Origin: CAZLFQ01 sp964625465
Lineage (GTDB): Bacteria > Pseudomonadota > Alphaproteobacteria > Rickettsiales > Midichloriaceae
Assembly: GCA_964625465.1 (NCBI GenBank)
Contig: CAZVFD010000046.1
Span: 1 to 6,186, forward strand
DNA length: 6,186 nt
Direction: 5' to 3'
Shown here: piece after piece, positions 1-6,186 of the stretch
Layout: each line of letters begins with the position of its first letter
Position numbering within the stretch: position 1 is the stretch's first letter
The notes under the pieces: generated by a model
The model's input: the letters and a program-made list of their open reading frames with translations, nothing else
What the model was told of the DNA's origin: nothing
Database searches by the model: none
Made by a program: the position numbers and the translations under genes

Positions 1-1
1 A

Positions 2-592
2 TATTTAGGGCTTTGTAACGGAGCGCAACATTTAGTGCTGAACAGTGGTGGTTATGTCGAAAAAGCTGCAACTCCACATAATAGAGTGCCACATACCTTA
101 AAGGTTGAGTTAGGGGCAATTGTCCAGTTTCTAGCAATGAACGAGCAAGAACAAGAGCTTGCAATTACTAATGGTTATTTTCCTGAAATGGAATTTTTAA
201 TTAATACTCAGCATAATTACGCAGGGGTAAAAGGAAAGATTGGAACACTTGAGTTGGGCGGCTTGTCAGATGAAGGCGTAGTAGAAGCGGTTGCACATAA
301 ATTTTATCAAGTTGGATTTCAGTTTCATCCTGAGAACATGTATTACACAATGCAAGATAAGGTATTTGGAAGGAATGCAAATTTACTGAAAAATACTTTC
401 AAGTTCTTCGCATTAAATTCTAAAAAAATAGATTTAGAAATGGTGGATGAATATATGTATTCTGAGCTGAAAGAAGCGTTTGCAAATGCGGTATGTATAC
501 CTAATGAAAGTAATACATGCCCAGCACAAGAAGGGTTAGCAAGAGACATCTTTGCCGAAGCCATTGCCCTCGCTACAGCTGTAGAAGTGTAA
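2..592 (+). CDS. Class I glutamine amidotransferase-like hydrolase (peptidase C26, PuuD-like), 5' partial
   Basis: The reading frame is open to the left edge, so the gene is truncated at its 5' end; the GTG at 35 is internal and lies after the catalytic cysteine. The first visible residues read YLGLCNGAQHL, a nucleophile elbow G-x-C-x-G with the cysteine codon at 14-16. About 104 residues later comes GFQFHPE, with the His and Glu codons at 326-328 and 332-334. This completes the Cys-His-Glu triad of class I amidotransferase-like hydrolases. The Cys-to-His spacing and the SDEGVVEAV segment before HPE fit the gamma-glutamyl-GABA hydrolase (PuuD, C26) branch, whose members cleave gamma-glutamyl amides in the cytoplasm. 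By comparison with PuuD roughly 110 N-terminal residues lie outside the window. About 85 residues follow the catalytic Glu, roughly 50 more than in PuuD. The substrate is unknown. It converges on the transporter gene downstream. Confidence 0.85.
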   Translation, partial: YLGLCNGAQHLVLNSGGYVEKAATPHNRVPHTLKVELGAIVQFLAMNEQEQELAITNGYFPEMEFLINTQHNYAGVKGKIGTLELGGLSDEGVVEAVAHKFYQVGFQFHPENMYYTMQDKVFGRNANLLKNTFKFFALNSKKIDLEMVDEYMYSELKEAFANAVCIPNESNTCPAQEGLARDIFAEAIALATAVEV

Positions 593-597
593 AGAAT

Positions 598-617
598 CTA
601 AGCTTAAAATGCTTTAG
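598..617. terminator. Possible weak bidirectional terminator hairpin
   Basis: CTAAGC and GCTTTAG flank the 7-nt loop TTAAAAT and can pair as a six-bp stem with a one-base bulge. The hairpin sits in the 31-bp gap between two convergent stop codons, where a shared terminator would be expected. There is no U-tract after it on the + strand and only a short T-rich stretch (ATTCTTT) on the - strand. The call therefore rests mainly on position. Confidence 0.25.
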
Positions 618-623
618 GCGTAG

Positions 624-2321
624 TTAGCACGAAGTTATTAACAAAGAGTTTTTGTGATACTTCTTAAGCGTGTCTCTATGCCCAATAGAAATAATTTGCG
701 ACTTAGGTAAGTGCTTTTTCAATAAATCATAGACTAGTTTTTCGCTATCGTTATCCATTGCGCTTGTAGCTTCATCTAAAAAGATAATATCTGGTTTAGC
801 TAAAAGAACGCGAATGATTGCAACTTTTTGCTGCTCACCTCCACTTAAAACTCTAGACCATTCTTCCACTTTCTCTAATTTAGAAACTAGCTTTTCCAAC
901 TTCATTTCTGTTAACAATTCAATTATTTCTGTAATATTTACTACGTCATTTGAATTGGGGTATTTAAGTACTTCGAGTAATGTACCTTGAGGTATATAGC
1001 TACGTTGAGCTATGAACATAATTTTTTTGTTTGGTAATTTAATCTCGCCTTTTGCAAATGGCCAGATACCAGCTATAGCTCTCATCAATGTGCTCTTACC
1101 AACACCAGATGCGCCAGTTATTAGTGTGTTGTTATTAAACGAAATTTTATCTAAGCTGTATAGCTTCTCTTGATCGGGCAACATTACGGTTAGCTTCTTA
1201 ATTTCAACAGACTTACCACCAGTGACTTTAACATTCTGGTTTTTATTGGCTTCTTCCCAAGTTTCAATAGATTCAATGAAGCCTCTCAAACGCGCTGTAA
1301 CGGCTCTATAATCTGCTATAGTCGTATAACTAGAAACTATCCACGATAATGCGTCCTGAACTTCCCTGAAGGCACTGACTGTTTGCATCATGCCACCAAA
1401 TTTAATTTCTCCTGCAAACATTCTAGGAGCAACAACTATAACAGGAAAGAAACTAGCAGCGTTGTTATATAAGTTTCTAAAAATACTGATATGAAGCATC
1501 TTTTTAATTACAGCTATCGTGTTTTCTATAATAGGTTGGAACTTCCCTAATAGACTTTTCCTTTCGTATTTTTCCGAATCGTATAAAGCTATTGAGTCAG
1601 CATATTCTCTAATCCTCATCAACGAAAAGCGGAAAGTAGCTTCTCGTTTTTCTTGTTCAAAGCTAAGTATTGCAAGTTTTTTTGCCATTACATGCAGTAA
1701 CCATGAAGCAATAATGTTGTAAGCCAAAGCCAACCAAACTAGGTATCCATAGATTGTGATCTCATGGCCAAATAGCTGTACTTGAATTGAGCCAGATAAT
1801 CCCCATAAAATTCCAACAAAGCTTACGAAAGTAACGACTGCGCCTAGTAGTCCTATTGTCAAAGAAAGAGTATAGTTTGTAAATGATTTTATGTCGTCCG
1901 CTATACGTTGATCAGGGTTGTCGCTTTCTTGACCTATGACTTTAGTTCCATAAAAAGTTTTATTACCTAGCCATTTCTTCAGATATTTCTCAGTCATCCA
2001 TATACGCCATTGCAACTGAAGCCAAACATTTAAAAAGAATTTGGAGATGAATACAATTAATATACACCCAACTATAATAAACCACTGTTTAACGGAATAA
2101 AAAAACTTATCCTTGTTAAGTTCCTGTAATGAGTCGTAGAAATCAACATACCAACGATTAAATATTACGCTCGTATAAACAAAGAGCAGTTCTAGAGCAA
2201 TTAAACCCATCACCATAAGTAAACCATATTTCCAATTCTTACTGTCCCAAAAATAATCTTTGGTAATAAGCCAAGCTCCTTTTAAGAACTTGGTTTTTGA
2301 CATTGTTGAAAATTCGTTCAT
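624..2321 (-). CDS. ABC transporter permease/ATPase, YddA / SbmA-BacA-related family
   Basis: This 565-residue protein is a complete half-transporter with membrane and ATPase domains fused, close to E. coli YddA (about 561 aa) in length and layout. Probable membrane helices lie near residues 32-54, 80-98, 152-176, 189-212 and 285-303. The family motif NPDQRIADD is at 136-143, and the conserved FEQEKREATFRFSL segment at 221-234. The ATPase domain has Walker A GASGVGKST (403-411, Lys409), Q-loop Gln439, signature LSGGEQQ (492-498), Walker B IIFLDE (512-517), D-loop SAMD and switch His548, so ATP hydrolysis should be intact. It should act as an inner-membrane homodimer. Relatives of this fold (BacA, SbmA, Rv1819c) import peptides, peptide antibiotics or cobalamin; the substrate here cannot be read from sequence. 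The start at 2321 was chosen for the longest in-frame ATG, with a poorly spaced AGAAG upstream. Met7 (2303) is an alternative but also lacks a Shine-Dalgarno sequence. It diverges from dnaG. Confidence 0.9.
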   Translation of the reverse strand: MNEFSTMSKTKFLKGAWLITKDYFWDSKNWKYGLLMVMGLIALELLFVYTSVIFNRWYVDFYDSLQELNKDKFFYSVKQWFIIVGCILIVFISKFFLNVWLQLQWRIWMTEKYLKKWLGNKTFYGTKVIGQESDNPDQRIADDIKSFTNYTLSLTIGLLGAVVTFVSFVGILWGLSGSIQVQLFGHEITIYGYLVWLALAYNIIASWLLHVMAKKLAILSFEQEKREATFRFSLMRIREYADSIALYDSEKYERKSLLGKFQPIIENTIAVIKKMLHISIFRNLYNNAASFFPVIVVAPRMFAGEIKFGGMMQTVSAFREVQDALSWIVSSYTTIADYRAVTARLRGFIESIETWEEANKNQNVKVTGGKSVEIKKLTVMLPDQEKLYSLDKISFNNNTLITGASGVGKSTLMRAIAGIWPFAKGEIKLPNKKIMFIAQRSYIPQGTLLEVLKYPNSNDVVNITEIIELLTEMKLEKLVSKLEKVEEWSRVLSGGEQQKVAIIRVLLAKPDIIFLDEATSAMDNDSEKLVYDLLKKHLPKSQIISIGHRDTLKKYHKNSLLITSC

Positions 2322-2414
2322 AGCTTCTAATAAGTTTTCTTTTGGGAAAAAGATACATAGGTCATAAAAGAAAATCTATAGAAATTCTGCTAAAATCGCA
2401 TATAGTTTCTATAT
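2322..2414. promoter_or_regulatory. Divergent intergenic promoter region between transporter gene and dnaG
   Basis: This 93-bp AT-rich gap must hold promoters for both divergent genes. For dnaG the best candidate is the extended -10 TGCTAAAAT at 2388-2396, with no recognisable -35 at normal spacing, as expected of extended -10 promoters. It predicts a transcript start near 2402-2404. I found no convincing promoter for the - strand transporter gene; TATGTA-like hexamers on that strand lack a matching -35. Confidence 0.5.
2377..2414. repeat. Inverted repeats abutting the dnaG start codon
   Basis: TATAGAAA (2377-2384) is perfectly complementary to TTTCTATA (2406-2413), with a 21-nt spacer that contains the extended -10. 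The right arm also lies inside a tight palindrome, ATATAG-TTT-CTATAT (2400-2414), ending one base before the dnaG ATG. The arrangement could be an operator or a small hairpin at the translation start. AT-rich DNA produces such palindromes by chance, so function is not established. Confidence 0.4.
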
Positions 2415-4193
2415 ATGAAGCAATGCATAGAGCAAATTAGAGATGCTATTTTGCCTTCAAGTCTTATTGGTCGTAAGGTAAGTTTGAAGCCAAAAGGTGC
2501 TGGAGAATTTTCAGGACTATGCCCATTCCACTCAGAAAAGACACCGTCATTTACAGTGAGTGACGAAAAAGGTTTTTATCATTGCTTTGGTTGTGGTGCA
2601 CATGGTGATGTTATAGGATTTGTGGCGCAGACTGAAGGTCTTTCATTTAAAGAGTCAGTTGAGCGATTAGCAAGTGAGTGTGGAATATCATTGCCGAAAT
2701 ATTCACCCAAACAAATTGAGCAAGAGCAAAAAGAAGCTTCTCACTATGACATTTTCGAGGTTGCTACCCAATATTATGAGAGTCAGCTTCATACCCCTGA
2801 AGGTAAGAAGGCGTTAGATTATTTAAAGCGTCGTGGACTAAAGCCAGAGATTATAAAGCAATTTCGCTTAGGCTATGCCCCATTAAACCATAATGAACTT
2901 AGAACGAAGTATTTGAGTCATTTTTCAGATGAGATGATAGGCGAGTCTTCGGTGTTGGTTAAAGGACAATCAGGAGGACTGTATAATTTATTTAGGGGTA
3001 GGGTAATATTTCCTATTTTAAATAGAAAGAACAGAGTGATCGCTTTTGGAGGAAGAATATTGGGAGAAGGAGAGCCAAAATATTTAAATTCACCAGAAAA
3101 TCCAATATTTAAAAAAGGCGATGAATTATATGGTCTGAACTTTGCTAGTAAAGATGCGTTTAAAACTCGTGAGTTAATTTTGGTTGAAGGATATATGGAT
3201 GTGATTTCACTAGCCAACTACGGCATTCATAATGCTGTAGCTCCTTTGGGAACGGCTGTGAAGACTAAGCAGATAGAATTGTTGTGGAAGTATGTTGATG
3301 AGCCAGTAATATGTATGGATTCTGATAGTGCTGGCCGCAGATCTATGGCCAAGATAGCAAATGAAGCTCTGAAACTTCTTTCAGCTGGTAAATCACTTAA
3401 ATTTTGTATTTTAGAAGGTGGTAAAGATCCTGATGAGGTATTAAGTAAGTTTGGTTTGCACTATTTTAAATCATTTGTGGCAAGTGCAAAACCATTATCT
3501 GATTTGCTATTTCATATAGAAAAAAATATAAAAAAAATTCAAACACCTGAGCAGAGGTTGGATTTTAAAAATAGATTGATAGCACTTTCTAACACAGTGA
3601 AAAACCCTGATATAGCAAGAAGTTATAAATATTTTTTCTTAGAAAAATTTGCTTCAATCTTTAACCAAAAAAAACAAACTAAAAAACTTAAAGTAGAAAA
3701 TGAAGGGTCATATATAATATCTACTCTAAGCAAAACTGTTGAACTTTCAGCATTGGCTATTAAAACGTTGATCGATCACCCAATGTTATTGAAAGAGAGT
3801 TTGTTTCTAGATGAGTTAATAAAACTTGAGATTTCTTCTAAATCACTTGACAAGATACGCAATTCTCTATTATCTATTTCCGAGCTCTCAGAAGATGCGC
3901 TGCGGGAAACCGCTTTTGCACACCTGAAGCAAGAATATGCTGAATTACCTCAATTTAAGGGCCGATCGGAAGATATGGGCTTTAATTGGGGGTTTATGCA
4001 TTCTGTTTCGTACGATGATATTAAAGATGGTTTATTAAGATTGTTTAAGATTATTACTTTGAAAAATATACAAGAAGAAATTTCTACAACAAAGAATGAA
4101 TTAATGAGTACACCACATGAAAACATTTTTCGCAGGCTTGCTGAACTTAAAAGATACGAAGAAGAGCTCAAACAAGAACTCGGGATCCAATAA
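2415..4193 (+). CDS. dnaG: DNA primase
   Basis: DnaG synthesises the RNA primers that start Okazaki fragments, working with the replicative helicase DnaB. At 592 residues it is full length. The N-terminal CHC2 zinc-binding domain has Cys36, His39, Cys57 and Cys60 (CPFH...CFGC). The RNA polymerase core contains the diagnostic FRGRVIFPI, FGGR and PKYLNSPENPIF segments (193-232). The TOPRIM metal site is complete: Glu258 in EGYMD, Asp302 and Asp304 in DSDSAGR, Asp338 and Asp340 in KDPDE. The residue between the two TOPRIM aspartates is Ser, where E. coli has Gly. Residues from about 430 on form a poorly conserved helical region with a charged C-terminal helix, in the position of the DnaB-binding domain. 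The ATG at 2415 gives the usual family N-terminus; no Shine-Dalgarno sequence precedes it. rpoD follows after 22 bp, so the two are probably one transcription unit. Confidence 0.97.
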   Translation: MKQCIEQIRDAILPSSLIGRKVSLKPKGAGEFSGLCPFHSEKTPSFTVSDEKGFYHCFGCGAHGDVIGFVAQTEGLSFKESVERLASECGISLPKYSPKQIEQEQKEASHYDIFEVATQYYESQLHTPEGKKALDYLKRRGLKPEIIKQFRLGYAPLNHNELRTKYLSHFSDEMIGESSVLVKGQSGGLYNLFRGRVIFPILNRKNRVIAFGGRILGEGEPKYLNSPENPIFKKGDELYGLNFASKDAFKTRELILVEGYMDVISLANYGIHNAVAPLGTAVKTKQIELLWKYVDEPVICMDSDSAGRRSMAKIANEALKLLSAGKSLKFCILEGGKDPDEVLSKFGLHYFKSFVASAKPLSDLLFHIEKNIKKIQTPEQRLDFKNRLIALSNTVKNPDIARSYKYFFLEKFASIFNQKKQTKKLKVENEGSYIISTLSKTVELSALAIKTLIDHPMLLKESLFLDELIKLEISSKSLDKIRNSLLSISELSEDALRETAFAHLKQEYAELPQFKGRSEDMGFNWGFMHSVSYDDIKDGLLRLFKIITLKNIQEEISTTKNELMSTPHENIFRRLAELKRYEEELKQELGIQ

Positions 4194-4215
4194 AAAAACT
4201 GTTAGCAAAGATAAG

Positions 4216-6186
4216 ATGAGCAAGAATAAAGATAAGAAGAAAAAATTTGGGAAGCCATCTACTCCTTTTAATAAGGGGAAGTCTAATAAATTTAAAGGTA
4301 AATTTAAATCCAAATTTCCTGCAAAATCGGATAATAGAAAGGATGTTAAATCAAAACCAAAGCATTCAAGCGCACAGAAAGCTAAACCTAAATATTCTCA
4401 TAGTGTTGTCAAATCTAATAATAAAAAAGATTCAGGAACAAAACCATTAAAGCAGAGCGCTAAAAACAAGAATCAGTTCAAATTTAAGGATAAAAATACC
4501 AAACATAAGAAGTTTGATAATAAAAAAGTTGTTTCTAAGCCAGTAAATAAAGTATCTAAGCCTACTTTGAAGATAAAGCCTAAAGTAGATGTCAAAGAAA
4601 AAAATAAGGTTGTTGTACAGGCAAAAGAAAAAGAGAAGATTCAAAAACCTATAAAAGGCCCAAAAGTAAAGGAGCCTAAAGTAGTTACAATTGATGATGG
4701 AATTCAGGAAGAAATCGAAGTTAAACCAACCAAGAAAGGTAAAGATAAGAGCGTAGAAGGAGCGATGAAAGAATTAGTAGATAAAGGTAAAAACCTAGGT
4801 TTTGTAACGTATGATGAATTAAGTAAAGTATTAACTTCGGATGGTAGTTCGGTTGAAAAAATGGATGATACCATTTCTTTCTTTGATGATGAAGGAATCC
4901 AAATCACTGAAAAAGGTGACGAAGAAGAGGAAGGATTTAAGCTAGATATTGAAGATGATCAAGCTATAGAAGAAGCTGGTGAAGAAGAGGAGATTGCAAG
5001 AAGTGATGACCCAGTAAGGCTTTATTTAAAGGAAATGGGTCATGTTGGCCTTCTTTCTAGAGAAGGTGAAGTAGAGATCGCAAAGAAGATCGAAGAAGGT
5101 CGTGATTTGATGACGAGTTCTCTTTCAAGAACTCCGGTAGCTCTTAAGGAGTTAATTAAGTGGTATGATGGGCTTGTTAATGAAAAAATACTTCTGCGTG
5201 ATATTCTTGATCTAGATGCTACATATAGCAAAGAATTTGGTAAGGACTTCACAGATGATGAGTCTTCGATGGAAGTAGAAGAAGATTATGAAGATGAGAA
5301 AAAGAAGCCATCAGATGAAGATGATGAAGATGGTGAAAAAGATGATTCAGCTGAAGAATCTACAGATGCAGGTGCTGATGGTTATGCTGATGATGGGGAA
5401 GAGGCGAGTCTTTCAATAATTAGTATGGAAGCCGAACTGAAGCCAAAAATGATGGAAGTTTTTGGTCAAGCGGCTCAATTTGCAAGTAAAATTGTCAATA
5501 TTCAACAAGATAAACTAAAGCTTGCAATGCAAGGCAAGCAACTTGATGAAAAAGTTCAGAAAAAATACGATAAATTAAGCGAAGAATTAGCTGAGTTGAT
5601 GAAAAGTGTCCGTCTGAGTGAAAACAGATTAGAGAGCATTTTAAATACACTGTATACGCAAAATAAAAAGCTAATAGCTCTAGAAATGGACATGTTAAAA
5701 CTAGCTGATCAATATGGTGTTCGTAGGGATGAAATGATTACCGCTTATCAGGGTGATGAGTTGAATCCAAAGTGGCTTGCAAATATGTCTAATTCTAAGA
5801 TCAAGAATATGGCTAAGATGATTAAAGCTGAGGAAGAAAAATTTAAAGAAATTAGAGCCCGAATTCTTGATATAGCAAATGAAATCAATTTAGATATCAC
5901 AAGCTTTAAGGAGCTTGTTTCATCAGTGCAACGTGGCGAAAGGATGTCTAGCCGAGCTAAAAAGGAAATGATTGAAGCAAACCTTAGACTTGTAATTTCT
6001 ATTGCTAAAAAGTATGCAAACCGTGGATTACAGTTCTTGGATCTAATTCAAGAAGGAAATATTGGTTTGATGAAAGCTGTAGATAAGTTTGAATATCGTC
6101 GTGGTTATAAATTCTCTACCTATGCAACATGGTGGATTCGCCAGGCTATCACTCGCTCAATCGCTGACCAGGCACGCACAATTCGT
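4216..6186 (+). CDS. rpoD: RNA polymerase primary sigma factor (sigma-70), 3' partial
   Basis: RpoD directs core RNA polymerase to housekeeping promoters. The frame is open from 4216 to the right edge (657 codons). Residues 1 to about 175 are a lysine-rich, low-complexity extension. Region 1.1 follows (about 179-235, including LGFVTYDELSKVL), then region 1.2 from DDPVRLYLKEMG (264 on). The non-conserved region has an acidic stretch at 346-396 and an alphaproteobacteria-like GDELNPKWL at 513-521. Region 2 starts near 585 and is almost identical to E. coli, including the -10 melting and recognition residues Tyr631, Phe633, Tyr636, Trp639, Trp640, Gln643 and Thr646. The window ends at ARTIR; by comparison with E. 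coli about 160 residues (regions 3 and 4) are missing, predicting about 820 aa. The start is uncertain: ATG 4216 lies just after the dnaG stop, but the frame stays open upstream to ATG 4117 inside dnaG. Neither has a strong Shine-Dalgarno sequence. Confidence 0.96.
   Translation, partial: MSKNKDKKKKFGKPSTPFNKGKSNKFKGKFKSKFPAKSDNRKDVKSKPKHSSAQKAKPKYSHSVVKSNNKKDSGTKPLKQSAKNKNQFKFKDKNTKHKKFDNKKVVSKPVNKVSKPTLKIKPKVDVKEKNKVVVQAKEKEKIQKPIKGPKVKEPKVVTIDDGIQEEIEVKPTKKGKDKSVEGAMKELVDKGKNLGFVTYDELSKVLTSDGSSVEKMDDTISFFDDEGIQITEKGDEEEEGFKLDIEDDQAIEEAGEEEEIARSDDPVRLYLKEMGHVGLLSREGEVEIAKKIEEGRDLMTSSLSRTPVALKELIKWYDGLVNEKILLRDILDLDATYSKEFGKDFTDDESSMEVEEDYEDEKKKPSDEDDEDGEKDDSAEESTDAGADGYADDGEEASLSIISMEAELKPKMMEVFGQAAQFASKIVNIQQDKLKLAMQGKQLDEKVQKKYDKLSEELAELMKSVRLSENRLESILNTLYTQNKKLIALEMDMLKLADQYGVRRDEMITAYQGDELNPKWLANMSNSKIKNMAKMIKAEEEKFKEIRARILDIANEINLDITSFKELVSSVQRGERMSSRAKKEMIEANLRLVISIAKKYANRGLQFLDLIQEGNIGLMKAVDKFEYRRGYKFSTYATWWIRQAITRSIADQARTIR

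Noticed and set aside
35..592. GTG at 35 as a true start of a 185-residue protein
   Set aside because: The frame is open upstream to the window edge and the catalytic cysteine motif GLCNGAQ lies before this codon, so the gene begins outside the window.
2918..3217. 99-codon antisense reading frame within dnaG
   Set aside because: It lies opposite a highly conserved part of DnaG, and its product has no recognisable motif; it is a shadow of AT-rich coding on the other strand.
3522..3686. A-rich tracts (runs of seven or eight A) in dnaG as possible slippage or frameshift sites
   Set aside because: The frame is intact through both tracts and continues to a normal C-terminus; such runs are expected from lysine codons in an AT-rich genome, and no downstream stimulatory structure was evident.
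4194..4215. Terminator or separate rpoD promoter in the dnaG-rpoD gap
   Set aside because: The 22-bp gap holds no hairpin and no recognisable -35/-10 pair; read-through transcription is the simplest reading.
4447..4907. Antisense frames opposite the rpoD extension, one rich in Phe and Leu and resembling membrane segments
   Set aside because: The Phe/Leu/Ile richness is simply the complement of Lys/Asn-rich AAA and AAT codons; the + strand frame is continuous with clear sigma-70 domains.

Overview
The window is ordinary, compact bacterial chromosome: four genes, very little intergenic DNA, strongly AT-rich codon use, and no sign of insertion sequences, phage, CRISPR or RNA genes. The adjacent dnaG-rpoD pair, and the RpoD sequence just before region 2 (a Y-x-G-x-E-L-N-P-x-W-L type segment, residues 511-521), suggest an alphaproteobacterium. 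The AT bias and sequence style would suit the Rickettsiales or related host-associated lineages, but that placement is inference, not proof.

Layout. (1) 2-592, + strand: the C-terminal two thirds of a class I glutamine amidotransferase-like hydrolase (peptidase C26, PuuD-like). It enters from the left edge just before its nucleophile cysteine. (2) 593-623: a 31-bp convergent gap holding an imperfect hairpin. (3) 624-2321, - strand: a complete fused permease/ATPase ABC transporter of the YddA / SbmA-BacA-related type. (4) 2322-2414: a 93-bp divergent promoter region with inverted repeats and a good extended -10 for dnaG. (5) 2415-4193, + strand: complete DNA primase, dnaG. (6) 4216-6186, + strand: rpoD, the primary sigma factor, cut off by the right edge inside region 2.

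dnaG and rpoD are only 22 bp apart and are probably co-transcribed, as in the macromolecular-synthesis operon that couples replication priming with housekeeping transcription. The transporter and the amidotransferase are accessory to this core and need not be functionally linked to it.

I see no clearly new biological system. The most unusual feature is the architecture of RpoD. It has a lysine-rich, low-complexity N-terminal extension of about 175 residues before region 1.1, and a strongly acidic segment in the non-conserved region. Smaller points are the very short predicted dnaG leader embedded in palindromes, an ambiguous rpoD start that could lie inside dnaG, and the long C-terminal tail of the amidotransferase.
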